The position numbers and the translations under genes are program-made. 41,221 bases of DNA from JAIMBK01 sp040755975 (GTDB lineage Bacteria > Bacillota > Desulfotomaculia > Desulfotomaculales > Nap2-2B), in NCBI GenBank assembly GCA_040755975.1, contig JBFLZY010000016.1, positions 1-41,221 of the forward strand. Reading direction: 5' to 3'. Positions 8,312-16,468 of this stretch are shown one piece after another (position 1 is the stretch's first letter; each line of letters starts with the position of its first letter). The notes beneath the pieces are model-generated. The model had not been told where the DNA came from, ran no database searches, and saw only the letters and a program-made list of their open reading frames with translations.

Positions 8312-9484
8312 ATGCGCAACGTCTGCATCATAGCCGGCGGCCAATCGGAATGGGGCGTCCGCCAGGCAAATTTGCGCGACATGTTCCAGGAGGCGGCCAA
8401 GGCCTGCTTTGCCGACAACCCGGCCGTCACGCCGAAAGACATCGACGGCCTCATCGTCGGCTCCGCCTACACGGAGCGCTGCTCCTTCCAGACCCACCTG
8501 GCGCCGCTGGTTGCCGAGCACCTGGGCATAAAGCCGAGAAGCATCTGCGCCCGAGTGGAGCTTTTGTGCGCCACAGGCAGCACCTGCATAATTATGGCCT
8601 ACGGTATGATCAAGAGCGGTGTTGCCGACGTGGTTATGGTCGTCGGCGGGGAAAAGCTCTACACCCCGCAGAAGTGGGAGATTAACTACAGCGAGCTGGC
8701 CTCGGTGGACCACGACTGGGACGGCGCCATGGGCCTGGGTCTGCCGCCGCCGGCTTTCGCCATGGTGGCCAAGCAGCACATGAAGCTGTACGGCACAACG
8801 GAGGAGCAGCTGGCGCTGGTTTCCGTGAAAAACCGCCGAAACGGCCTGAACAACCCGAAGGGGCAGTTCCGAGAAAAGATTACCCTGGAAACTGCCCTGC
8901 AGGCCCGGCCCATTGTCCGGCCCTTAAAGCTTTTCGACTGCTGCCCGGTTACCGACGGGGCGGCGGCCGCCATCCTGGCCTGCGAGGAAAAGGCCAGGCA
9001 CCTGACCGACAAACCGCTGGTCTATATCAGGGGGAGCGGGCAGGCCAGCCTGCATAACATGTCGGCGAACATGGCCAACTGGACGACCTGGGAATCGCTG
9101 AAAATTGCCGCCCAGCAGGCTTACAAGAGCGCCCGGGTTACGCCCCGGGACGTTGACGTGGCCCAGACCCACGACTGTTTCACCATTTCGGAAATAATCG
9201 AGTACGAAGACCTGGGCTTCTGCGAGAAGGGGGAAGGCGGCTACTTCATCCAGGAAGGCAGGTCGGACTTCGGCGGGCAGGTTCCCGTGAACACCGACGG
9301 GGGCCTTTTAAGCTGCGGGCATCCCTTTGGGGCCACCGGCATCCGCCAGGGAATCGAGATCATGAGGCAACTGCGCGGCGATGCCGTGCGGCAGGTGCCG
9401 GGCGCCCGGATAGGGCTCACGCACAACTTGAGCGGTTTTATCGCCGCCCACACCGTGGTCATCTACGGGAGGGATCTGGAATGA
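8312..9484 (+). CDS. SCP2-type thiolase (acyl-CoA acetyltransferase family)
   Basis: This 390-residue thiolase-fold protein has the nucleophilic cysteine expected at Cys86 in ELLCATGSTC, a THDCF motif near residue 286 and GGLLSCGHPFGATG near residue 330, the C-terminal active-site loop. It lacks the classical HPxGxSGAR motif and is of the SCP2 class that needs a DUF35 partner, encoded directly downstream with an ATGA overlap. The pairing resembles BbsB/BbsA, the benzoylsuccinyl-CoA thiolase of anaerobic toluene degradation, and archaeal thiolase/DUF35 pairs. It probably cleaves a 3-oxoacyl-CoA at the end of the pathway. GAAGGTGAT precedes the start. Confidence 0.88.
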   Translation: MRNVCIIAGGQSEWGVRQANLRDMFQEAAKACFADNPAVTPKDIDGLIVGSAYTERCSFQTHLAPLVAEHLGIKPRSICARVELLCATGSTCIIMAYGMIKSGVADVVMVVGGEKLYTPQKWEINYSELASVDHDWDGAMGLGLPPPAFAMVAKQHMKLYGTTEEQLALVSVKNRRNGLNNPKGQFREKITLETALQARPIVRPLKLFDCCPVTDGAAAAILACEEKARHLTDKPLVYIRGSGQASLHNMSANMANWTTWESLKIAAQQAYKSARVTPRDVDVAQTHDCFTISEIIEYEDLGFCEKGEGGYFIQEGRSDFGGQVPVNTDGGLLSCGHPFGATGIRQGIEIMRQLRGDAVRQVPGARIGLTHNLSGFIAAHTVVIYGRDLE

Positions 9485-9954
9485 TCAAGGCGCTGGAAGG
9501 AAAATACGCAGTAACCATGGATATGTACCCCCTCCAGGGGAAGGAGTTCAACCGGAACTACCTGTTTTACGAGCACTTAAAAGAAGGGCGCCTGACGACC
9601 ACCCGGTGCCGGGACTGCGGGAAAAAGGCCTTTCCCCCCCGGGTGATCTGCCCGGAATGCTATTCCGAAAACCTCGAATGGGTCGACCTCCCCACCCGCG
9701 GCAGGGTGCTGGTGGTAACGGAGGAAGAGGTGGGCGTACCTCTCGGCTTCGAAACCCCCCTCATCCACGCCCTGATCGATCTGGGGGGCGAGCTGACCAT
9801 GTTTGCCCGGGTGATCAACGTTAAGCGGGGGGAACTGAAAGAAGGCGACGAAGTTAAGATGACCGTCTTCCCGGTCGACCCGGTGCCGGTGGAGGGCAAA
9901 AAAGGGGCCGTGATCCTGCAGGAGAGGGTGTTTTTTGCGTTCGAGAAGGCGTAA
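9481..9954 (+). CDS. DUF35 OB-fold protein with zinc ribbon, thiolase partner
   Basis: This 157-residue protein has an N-terminal rubredoxin-like zinc ribbon (Cys43, Cys46, Cys57, Cys60 in CRDCG and CPEC) followed by an OB-fold with TRGRVLVVTEEEVG and FARV. DUF35 proteins bind CoA esters and form stable complexes with SCP2 thiolases. The start overlaps the thiolase stop (ATGA), so the two are co-translated. BbsA is the closest functional analogue known to me. It is the last gene of the GC-rich block. Confidence 0.88.
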   Translation: MIKALEGKYAVTMDMYPLQGKEFNRNYLFYEHLKEGRLTTTRCRDCGKKAFPPRVICPECYSENLEWVDLPTRGRVLVVTEEEVGVPLGFETPLIHALIDLGGELTMFARVINVKRGELKEGDEVKMTVFPVDPVPVEGKKGAVILQERVFFAFEKA

Positions 9955-10025
9955 ACCATCTGTTTCACTAAGAATAATATTTTAACATTATATTTAATCC
10001 GATAAGTGAATGATTAGGGAAGGAA

Positions 10026-10075
10026 GGGGTGGCAGTTGCCACTTATTTAAGAAAAGAAAGGACAGCAGCCACCCC
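10026..10075. repeat. Nested inverted repeats
   Basis: GGGGTGGC (10026-10033) pairs with GCCACCCC (10068-10075). Inside it, GTGGCA (10029-10034) and TGCCAC (10037-10042) form a second perfect dyad with a 2-base spacer. The two dyads compete for the same left arm. This could be an operator or an alternative RNA fold. Confidence 0.4.
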
Positions 10076-10237
10076 AGGATCTATAGATTGAAAAGGGGTA
10101 GCTATTTAAGTTGGATTTATGGAGTTAAGAAGTTAGGTATCCGGAAGGAAAAAAACTATTGTATGCATGGGAAGTGTAATGAAATTTTATTATAATAATT
10201 GCCACTACCTTTCAGGATATAAATTAGTGCATTCTTA

Positions 10238-10297
10238 ATTTTTTATATATGTTATTTTAAAGGAAATGGTGATTTATTTTTGTTATATATAAAAAAT
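10238..10297. repeat. 13-bp perfect inverted repeat before the Crp/Fnr gene
   Basis: ATTTTTTATATAT (10238-10250) and its exact complement (10285-10297) are separated by 34 bases and end 5 bases before the GTG at 10303. The AT composition raises the chance of coincidence, but 13 of 13 pairs next to a regulator start suggests autoregulation or an RNA hairpin hiding the start. Confidence 0.4.
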
Positions 10298-10302
10298 TAC
10301 TG

Positions 10303-10941
10303 GTGTCAACTATGGGTATCGACATCTTAAAAAGTTATTCTACTTTGAAATTATATAAAAAAAATGAATACATATATAATTGTAACACATTTGATGGTTT
10401 TATTTATTACTTAGAGGATGGCTTAGTTTTGCTTTCTATGTTGAATGTTAGCGGAATGGAAAAAACTTTGATAGTTATTAGGCCAAAAAATTTTTTTGGA
10501 GAAAATTCATTTGGGGATAAACCTCATCTTTGTATGGCGAAGACGCTAACAGACTCGCGTATTTGGCGATTCACAAAAGAAAAATGGTTACAAGCAGTAC
10601 AAGAAGATCCTTCTATTGCATTGTTTACAGTAAATTCAATGGCTAAAAGGATTCGTTATTTAAATTACGAAGTGACCCTCATGAGTTTTTCAAATGCTGT
10701 AGGAAAACTTGGCTTTGTCCTTTATTCTTTATTTAACCAGTTAAATATAACTAAAAAAGATAATCTTCCTTGTATTGACGTAACCCATGATGAATTGGCA
10801 AAAATGGCCGGTTTATGCAGGGTTACCGTAACTAAGACCATTAATTATTTTAAAGATGAAAGAATTATTAAAACAATGGGTCGTTGGCTTGTTTTGATAA
10901 ATCCTCAAAAATTAGCGGATATTGTTACGGATACGCCATGA
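10303..10941 (+). CDS. Crp/Fnr-family transcriptional regulator
   Basis: This 212-residue protein has an N-terminal cyclic-nucleotide-binding-like beta barrel (about residues 15-115, with FDGFIYYLEDGLVLLS and PKNFFGENSF), a dimerisation helix and a C-terminal winged helix (about 150-205, with VTHDELAKMAGLCRVTVTKT). There is no N-terminal Fnr-type cysteine cluster, so it is not an oxygen-sensing Fnr. The layout resembles effector-binding members such as CprK, which senses an aromatic acid. The start is GTG 10303 or ATG 10312, and neither has a clear Shine-Dalgarno sequence. The gene is markedly AT-rich. It is the only one-component regulator in the window and may control the catabolic genes. 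Confidence 0.88.
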   Translation: MSTMGIDILKSYSTLKLYKKNEYIYNCNTFDGFIYYLEDGLVLLSMLNVSGMEKTLIVIRPKNFFGENSFGDKPHLCMAKTLTDSRIWRFTKEKWLQAVQEDPSIALFTVNSMAKRIRYLNYEVTLMSFSNAVGKLGFVLYSLFNQLNITKKDNLPCIDVTHDELAKMAGLCRVTVTKTINYFKDERIIKTMGRWLVLINPQKLADIVTDTP

Positions 10942-11147
10942 AAAAAAATTTATGACATTTTGAAAAACCTCTTATTCTTACGAAGGAAGTGTGAATCAAA
11001 CTGTGCCCGATGCATTAAACTATAGATTTAAAGATGCGGCCATTTAAAAAAAGAAGGGTGTTCAAAAGAATGTTATTAGGGGGGTGGACGGGTAGTTATA
11101 AGGTACTGTAAGTGATTACTAATAATGAATTTGAGAAAGGAGAAGGG

Positions 11148-11255
11148 GTGAGAGAAAAGAAAACGACTTTTTCGCTGGTTTTTCCTAAATTTTTTAAGCT
11201 AATTGTAGCGAAATTTACTGTAAATGTTATTACATTTCATTATCTTAATGTTTGA
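11148..11255 (+). other. Possible 35-residue peptide
   Basis: GTG 11148 starts a frame beginning MREKKTTFSLVFPKFFKLIV and ending at TGA 11253-11255, basic and hydrophobic. AAAGGAG lies close upstream. It overlaps by GTGA an 8-codon frame beginning at ATG 11125. No homologue is recognised, and it may be chance in AT-rich DNA. Confidence 0.2.
11222..11237. promoter_or_regulatory. Fnr-geometry dyad AAATGT-N4-ACATTT
   Basis: This perfect inverted repeat has a four-base spacer, so its inner 14 bases (AATGT-N4-ACATT) have the spacing of Crp/Fnr-family boxes. It lies 70 bases before the D-2-hydroxyacid dehydrogenase start and about 280 bases after the Crp/Fnr gene. Use as an operator is inference. 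Confidence 0.35.
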
Positions 11256-11307
11256 GGGGTAATCCTTGTCAGATTCCATAATTTTACTCAAGAGGAGGCT
11301 TGTAACC

Positions 11308-12276
11308 ATGACTGCCCGCAAGCAAGAAGAGTTGAAGGTATTGATGTTAAACCCCTGGGTTGATCAGTATGTGCCGTTAGTTAAAGAAAAATTTCCAACA
11401 TTGAATTTAGTTTATGCAAAAAAAGAAGATGATCTTGAAGGTATCCCTGTTGATGATGTAGAGGTGGTGGTTTCTAATGAACCATTAAGCAAGACCCTAC
11501 CGCGGATCAAAAACCTTAAATGGTTTCAATGTTTATCTACAGGGTACGATCACATTTTAGGTACGGGGTTAGTGAAGAAAGAAACGATCCTTACCAATGT
11601 GGCCGGCGTGGCTGCTATTCCAGTTTCCGAATTTGTTATGGCATTGTTATTAAGTATTGTGAAACGTTTACCAGAATTACTTGAAAACCAGCGGCGGCAT
11701 AAATTCGAGTTGTTTTTCCCCAACAGGGAACTTTATGGAAAAACTATCGGAGTATTGGGAGTAGGTCATATAGGTCGGGCTGTGGTAAAAAAAGCGAAAG
11801 CTATGGGTATGGTGGTGTTAGGGTTTGACAAGTACGTGACCGAAGCGGAAGGTGCGGATAAAATTTATCCCTTTGATCAGCTTGAGGCTGTTTTACAAGC
11901 TAGTGATTTCATTGTAGTTTGTCTTCCTCTTAATGAAGAAACAAGGGGCTTAATTGGTGAGGAGCAATTCCGGATGATGAAGCCTGAGGCCTACTTTGTT
12001 AACGTAGCCAGGGGTGAAATTGTCGTCCGCGAGGCTCTTGTCAAAGCCTTAAAAGAAAAATGGATTGCGGGATCAGCCTTGGATGTTTTTTGGGGTTCAG
12101 CGGAAAAAGACGGATTGGAACCAGATGATGAGCTATGGGATTTACCTAATGTAATCATTACCCCTCATTGTGCGGTTATTACTAACATGTATGTACCAAG
12201 AACCACCGAAATATTTTGCAAAAACCTGGAGCGTTATTTGCGTGGAGAGCAATTAATCAATGTTATTGAGCATTAA
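11308..12276 (+). CDS. D-isomer specific 2-hydroxyacid dehydrogenase
   Basis: This 322-residue NAD(P)-dependent enzyme would reduce a 2-oxoacid to the D-2-hydroxyacid or the reverse. The Rossmann motif GVLGVGHIGRAVV lies near residues 146-158. The catalytic arginine is in VNVARGEIV (about 235) and the catalytic histidine in IITPHCA (about 286). ATG 11308 was chosen because AGAGGAGG lies 9 bases upstream; a TTG at 11266 in frame lacks a site. Near IorAB it may reduce arylpyruvates, as FldH does for phenylpyruvate. Glyoxylate/hydroxypyruvate reductase activity is an alternative. It is AT-rich like its neighbours. Confidence 0.88.
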   Translation: MTARKQEELKVLMLNPWVDQYVPLVKEKFPTLNLVYAKKEDDLEGIPVDDVEVVVSNEPLSKTLPRIKNLKWFQCLSTGYDHILGTGLVKKETILTNVAGVAAIPVSEFVMALLLSIVKRLPELLENQRRHKFELFFPNRELYGKTIGVLGVGHIGRAVVKKAKAMGMVVLGFDKYVTEAEGADKIYPFDQLEAVLQASDFIVVCLPLNEETRGLIGEEQFRMMKPEAYFVNVARGEIVVREALVKALKEKWIAGSALDVFWGSAEKDGLEPDDELWDLPNVIITPHCAVITNMYVPRTTEIFCKNLERYLRGEQLINVIEH

Positions 12277-12500
12277 AAAGAAAAAGTGGTGGTAAAAAAG
12301 CCTTTTAAGCCCTTTGTGTAGTAGTAACCGTTGATATTTATAAGAGCTAATTGTTGGGTATAGTAGGATATTTAACCATAATTGTGTAGGGCTGGTTATC
12401 GTGCAATAGGGTAAAGAATGGGTTAGAGGAGGTGAATGATTAATGCACTAACTACAAAATATGTAATTGATCTAAAATTATGAAAGGAGCGTGTATTCAG

Positions 12501-12599
12501 ATGTCAATTGGATGGGCTTGCTGGTTGGGAGTGATTATTGCCAGCATTCTTCTCACTGTCATCGGAACTTGGGTTACGATTGCGAGGTGGAAAGAATGA
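12501..12599 (+). CDS. 32-residue membrane protein, symporter small accessory protein
   Basis: ATG 12501 opens MSIGWACWLGVIIASILLTV followed by IGTWVTIARWKE and a TGA at 12597-12599. It is one predicted transmembrane helix with a basic C-terminus. AAGGAG lies 11 bases upstream. The stop overlaps the symporter start as ATGA, so the two are translationally coupled. Short single-helix proteins directly before SSS transporters are known as small accessory proteins. The gene is below normal gene-calling length. It is probably needed for assembly or stability of the symporter; this role is inferred. Confidence 0.75.
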   Translation: MSIGWACWLGVIIASILLTVIGTWVTIARWKE

Positions 12600-14161
12600 T
12601 TCCAAAACCTACTACTGAGTTTTTGGTTGGAGCCGTACTCGGACTGGGGGTTTTATTGAGTGTATGCGCCGTTATAGGACTGATTGCCCGGCGCCGGGCA
12701 GTCAGCTATGAGGAGTATCTAGTTGGAAGGCGGGATATCCATCCCTTTGTTACCGGATGCGCGATTGCGTCTACTTACCTGAGCGGGTGGTCGCTTTTGG
12801 GGACAATGGGAGTTACTTATGCCGTCGGATGGTCGGGAATGTGGTTTTCCGGGATGTGGACGCATTTTGGCATTATTCCCACTTTACTTATAGCTGCACG
12901 TAAACTCAGCGACTTCAGCACTAGGAATAATACCAAGACGCTGGCAGAAATTGTCCAACTACGCTACGATAGTAAGGTTGTTTCGTCAATGGCTGCCGTG
13001 GCAATGGCTTTATTGCTTTTCGGTTATTCCGTAGGGCAATTGAAAGCAGCCGGTACCATGTGGTACGCCATTACCGGCTTGTCTCCGTTTTGGTGTCTTT
13101 TGATAGCGCTAGCAGTGGTTTTGATTTACATTATGGTCGGTGGCTATACAGGAACTCAGTGGGCGTTAGCTTTTCAAGGGATCGTTTTTTTCGTTACGTG
13201 TTCCACTTTTTTTATTGTCGCTTTGAGCTACGTAGGGGGTCCTTCGGGGATGGAGGCAAAGCTGGCCGCACAAGACCCAAACCTCTTGCGTGTGATTCGC
13301 CCGGATCTGCCTAAGGTGGGTACCAGTCAGCTATTCTCAAGCTGGGTTGGGATAACATCCACCTTTGTGCTCTTTTTTGCCATGAGCACGGGCTTTCCGC
13401 ATAATGTCTCCCGCTTTTTGGGCATGCAACCCATAAAGAAAAAGGCAGACTTTATCTGGCTGGTTATCCCCGTATTTTTCATTGCCGGCTCTGTCATCCT
13501 CGACAATGTCGTCGGCATTGTTGCCCGGGCTGTTTTCGGCCCGGAACTTTTGAAAATTGCCCCCTGGAAAGGGGATCTGGCTGCCCCTTTCCTTGCCATG
13601 GTTTCCGGCGGCGTACCGTTGACTACTCTCTACACTGCGGGAGTTTTCGCGGCAACTTTGGGAACTTTCTCGGCCATGATAATGATCATTTCCTCGAATA
13701 TATCCCACGACATAATCGGAGCATGGTGGCCAAAAATTCAGAAAAGCACTCTGTTATTTTTGAATCGTCTGCTTTTAATTCCTGCAGCACTGGTTCCATT
13801 TTTCTGGACTCTGTACAGTCCACCTCCTTTGCTGGGTTTGCTGTTGGGCCAGGCAGCTGCCGGATTAGGTGGGATATTTTTACCTGTGATCACCCTGGGG
13901 TTGTGGTGGCGGAGAGCTACCAAGGTGGGGGCCGCCGCCTGTATTATTTATGGAATTTCGGCTACAATAATATGTTCTATGATGATTGGTAAAAATCTAA
14001 TTGGAATGGGCACCGCTATCTGGCTAATCATTGTTGGAAGTTTTATTTGTTACATTGTGGGAAGCCTGCTGTCTAAACCGTTGCCGGAGGAAAAACTAGA
14101 TAAACTCCTCGGCAACGCAACCAAATCATCAGCCGGTAGCAGTGCGACTCTAACCATGTAG
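12596..14161 (+). CDS. Sodium:solute symporter family transporter
   Basis: This is a 521-residue polytopic membrane protein with about 12-13 hydrophobic segments. The SSS-family core STYLSGWSLLGTMGVTYAVG and GGYTGTQWALAFQG are clear, as is a later FFAMSTGFPHNVSRF region. ATG 12596 (MIPKPTTEF) was chosen because GAGGTGG lies 5 bases upstream and it forms the ATGA overlap with the small accessory gene. A longer reading from 12491 would run out of frame through that gene. It likely imports a monocarboxylic or aromatic acid with sodium, feeding the adjacent CoA ligase. The substrate is unknown. Confidence 0.88.
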   Translation: MIPKPTTEFLVGAVLGLGVLLSVCAVIGLIARRRAVSYEEYLVGRRDIHPFVTGCAIASTYLSGWSLLGTMGVTYAVGWSGMWFSGMWTHFGIIPTLLIAARKLSDFSTRNNTKTLAEIVQLRYDSKVVSSMAAVAMALLLFGYSVGQLKAAGTMWYAITGLSPFWCLLIALAVVLIYIMVGGYTGTQWALAFQGIVFFVTCSTFFIVALSYVGGPSGMEAKLAAQDPNLLRVIRPDLPKVGTSQLFSSWVGITSTFVLFFAMSTGFPHNVSRFLGMQPIKKKADFIWLVIPVFFIAGSVILDNVVGIVARAVFGPELLKIAPWKGDLAAPFLAMVSGGVPLTTLYTAGVFAATLGTFSAMIMIISSNISHDIIGAWWPKIQKSTLLFLNRLLLIPAALVPFFWTLYSPPPLLGLLLGQAAAGLGGIFLPVITLGLWWRRATKVGAAACIIYGISATIICSMMIGKNLIGMGTAIWLIIVGSFICYIVGSLLSKPLPEEKLDKLLGNATKSSAGSSATLTM

Positions 14162-14165
14162 CATG

Positions 14166-14218
14166 GTGTGCCGTCATAGTGTGCCGTCAGTTTTCATCGG
14201 GAATCCTGACGGCACACT
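14166..14218 (+). terminator. Strong hairpin after the symporter gene, with direct repeat
   Basis: AGTGTGCCGTCAG (14178-14190) pairs perfectly with CTGACGGCACACT (14206-14218) around a 15-base loop. GTGTGCCGTCA also occurs just upstream at 14166-14176, so the right arm could pair with either copy. The stem starts 17 bases after the stop codon. The T-run is displaced (14227-14231), so termination is likely but not textbook. Confidence 0.6.
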
Positions 14219-14346
14219 TATAAAAGTTTTTGCTATCATTTTTTGCTATTCATAATTGAGTTTTTACAAACTTGACACATAAAAAGGGGATGATAAGAAG
14301 ATGTGCGATGTTTTTATGTAAAATTTCTTTGATAATCTTAATAGGT

Positions 14347-14359
14347 TATGTGCAACATA
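14347..14359. promoter_or_regulatory. Dyad TATGT-GCA-ACATA upstream of the second CoA ligase
   Basis: This perfect 13-base dyad ends 24 bases before ATG 14384. TTGACA at 14272-14277 is the best -35 candidate in this gap, but no good -10 follows at normal spacing. The ATGT/ACAT half-sites resemble those at 671-692 and 11222-11237, though spacer lengths differ. Confidence 0.3.
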
Positions 14360-14383
14360 TTACTGGAAAGGAGCGATTTTAAT

Positions 14384-16057
14384 ATGAATAATCTTTTGCC
14401 TGATTATGAAATTGGAAAACAAACATTAATAAATAGACTTGATATGGTTGCAAGCAACTACCCGCAAAAAGAAGCTATTGTTATATACGAAAATAACGGT
14501 AGCATAAGAAAATCTATGAGTTATGGAGAACTAAAAGAATATGTAATAAGAACAGCTCAAATTCTCAAATCCACTGGTGTAGAAAGTGGAGATCATATAG
14601 TTTTGCTTCTGCCAAATTCTATAGAATTTGTAGTTTTTACATTGGCATCGGCACTTCTAAGGGCAATTGTTGTACCTGCAAATACATTTTATAAAGAAAA
14701 AGAACTTGAATATGTCATAAGGCAATCAGAAAGTAAATTTTTGGTTTATAAAAGTCAGTTTGCAGAGATAGATCTTTTTAAATTGGTGAAAAATCTCTGC
14801 CCGGAAATTACAGAAAGAGATAATGTCAACAATTTTAACAAATTTCCTATGTTAAAATCAGTTATATGTGTTGATGAAAGGTGTCCTATTGGTGCTTTGA
14901 ACTACAAAAAACTTTTGGAGTCCGAGACTCGTAAGTTGGAATTATTGGATTTTCCAACTTTGGATCCAGATGATGTAATTCTTATGTTATATACTTCTGG
15001 AACAACTGGGTTTCCAAAAGGTGCGATGTTAACAAATACAAATGTATTAACGAGTCAATGGTATTATGCTGAGATAATGAAGGCATGTCTCGACTCTCGC
15101 TTTTTATGTACATTTCCTTTCTTTCATATAGGTGGATTGGGGCTGGGTGTTATTGCATGTATATTGAAGGGAAGTTGTTTGATTGGTATGGAAAGGTTTA
15201 ACCCAGATTTAACATTGAAAATTATAGAAAAGGAAAGATGCAGTCACATGCTCTGTGTAAATACCGTATTTATTACACTTTTAAATCATCCAAAACTTAA
15301 AGAATATGACTATTCATCGCTAAGAATGGTTTATAATGGCGGAGCGCCATGTCCAATTAAAACTAATATGGAAATAATGAAATCTTTCAAGACGGATTTG
15401 GTAATAGGTTTTGGTCAGACGGAAACATCTCCGATAATAACAATGACTAAACCGGAAGATCCTCTCGAACTTCGTATAGGGTCCGTTGGAAGGGTGGCTA
15501 TTCCGGGGTGTGAAGTAAAAGTAATTGATCCTGCAACAGGAGAGCAGGTTAAGCCGGGTGAAGTGGGTGAAATAGTTGTTCGTGGACCTATCGTTATGAA
15601 AGGCTATTGGAAAATGCCTGAAGAAACCGCAAAGACAATTGATAAGGACGGATGGCTGCATACAGGTGATTTAGTGACATTTGATGAAAATTATTATTAT
15701 AAAACAGCTGGGCGTTTAAAAGATATGATAATTGTAGGGGGTGAAAATGTTTATGCAACAGAAGTTGAAGATATAATCAGAACTCACCCAAAGGTAAAGG
15801 ATGTAGCATATATTGGAATTCCTGATAGCAAATATGGAGAAGTAGGTTTTGCTTTTATTCAGTTAAAGGAAAACGAAGTTGCGAAAAAGGAGGAAATTAT
15901 GCAATTTTGTAAGCAAAACATGGCAAGTTTTAAAGTACCAAGATTTGTTGAATTTATTGAGGAGTATCCGCTTACTTCTTCTGGCAAAATAAAGAAGTTT
16001 TTATTGAGAGATATGGCTAAGAGAAAATTGGGTTTGGTTGAAGAAGAACTTTGTTAA
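14384..16057 (+). CDS. AMP-dependent acyl-CoA ligase, AT-rich paralogue
   Basis: This 557-residue adenylate-forming ligase has YTSGTTGFPKG at 203-213, GFGQTETSP near 345, GWLHTGDL and a hinge region with GGENVYATEVED near 455, and TSSGKIKK near the C-terminus. ATG 14384 has AAGGAG 10 bases upstream; ATG 14348 is in frame but lacks a site. Codon use is strongly A/T-biased, unlike the other three ligases here, so it probably has a separate origin. It sits between the symporter and a 3-hydroxyacyl-CoA dehydrogenase, which suggests uptake, activation and beta-oxidation of one acid. Its acid substrate is not identifiable. Confidence 0.9.
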   Translation: MNNLLPDYEIGKQTLINRLDMVASNYPQKEAIVIYENNGSIRKSMSYGELKEYVIRTAQILKSTGVESGDHIVLLLPNSIEFVVFTLASALLRAIVVPANTFYKEKELEYVIRQSESKFLVYKSQFAEIDLFKLVKNLCPEITERDNVNNFNKFPMLKSVICVDERCPIGALNYKKLLESETRKLELLDFPTLDPDDVILMLYTSGTTGFPKGAMLTNTNVLTSQWYYAEIMKACLDSRFLCTFPFFHIGGLGLGVIACILKGSCLIGMERFNPDLTLKIIEKERCSHMLCVNTVFITLLNHPKLKEYDYSSLRMVYNGGAPCPIKTNMEIMKSFKTDLVIGFGQTETSPIITMTKPEDPLELRIGSVGRVAIPGCEVKVIDPATGEQVKPGEVGEIVVRGPIVMKGYWKMPEETAKTIDKDGWLHTGDLVTFDENYYYKTAGRLKDMIIVGGENVYATEVEDIIRTHPKVKDVAYIGIPDSKYGEVGFAFIQLKENEVAKKEEIMQFCKQNMASFKVPRFVEFIEEYPLTSSGKIKKFLLRDMAKRKLGLVEEELC

Positions 16058-16468
16058 ACATTATTTTATGATTAATGATATTTGTGAATCCAAAAGTTTT
16101 CTGGTAATAAGATGTAATTCATTTATGCTGAAAATTATTTTCTAAATGGTACTTATTTCCGTCCTCCAAGCCATGGGGGAAGAGCGAGTACCGATTATAA
16201 ACCATTGGTAATAATCTCTCATGTACTGGAGGGACGGTTTTTAAGGTTTTTTCAACATTTCGTTAGCTGGACTTATTTACGGCTAAAACCTGCTAAGGGG
16301 AAAAAATTACATTAGTTAATATCGTGTTTGTTTGGAAAAAGAGGGGAAAGGGTGAATGTTAAAAAGGTTGTAGAAATAATTAAGGAGCAAGTAAATTCAA
16401 ATATAATTTGAGTTTTGTTATTTGTTTCTGGAGTCCCATTTTTATTTTGAAAGAAAGGATGAGAAAAA
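16058..16468 (+). other. AT-rich intergenic region with terminator-like structure
   Basis: CCGTCCTCCA (16159-16168) can pair, with one bulge, with TGGAGGGACGG (16227-16237), followed by TTTTT. The 58-base loop contains further short dyads, so this may be a structured RNA or the ligase terminator. A 19-codon frame from GTG 16352 (MNVKKVVEIIKEQVNSNII) has GAGGGGAAAG before it and looks like a gene start cut short; it is too small to call. Confidence 0.35.

Larger units (their letters stand above)
9955..10302 (+). other. AT-rich intergenic region upstream of the Crp/Fnr gene
   Basis: This marks the change from GC-rich to AT-rich DNA. It contains the GTGGCA/TGCCAC dyad near 10029 and a long A/T inverted repeat just before the regulator gene. 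A 61-codon frame at 10010-10195 has AGGGAAGG-like sequence near it but shows no recognisable protein feature, and I do not call it. Confidence 0.5.
10942..11307 (+). other. AT-rich intergenic region
   Basis: No full gene is visible. The region contains a possible 35-codon frame (11148-11255) and a 16-base dyad at 11222-11237. A stretch near 10985-11012 looks faintly like a cobalamin riboswitch core but lacks its conserved parts. Confidence 0.4.

Noticed and set aside
10010..10195. 61-codon open frame between the DUF35 gene and the Crp/Fnr gene
   Set aside because: No recognisable domain, the region is dominated by dyads, and its composition does not look coding.
10985..11015. Sequence resembling part of a cobalamin riboswitch (GGAAGTGTGAATC ... 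CTGTGCCCG)
   Set aside because: The conserved CCGCxACTGT element and the flanking helices are missing, and the next gene is not related to B12.
16352..16411. 19-codon frame with GTG start and GAGGGGAAAG site before the dehydrogenase
   Set aside because: Too short to support; may be the beginning of a gene lost by deletion, noted in the intergenic entry only.
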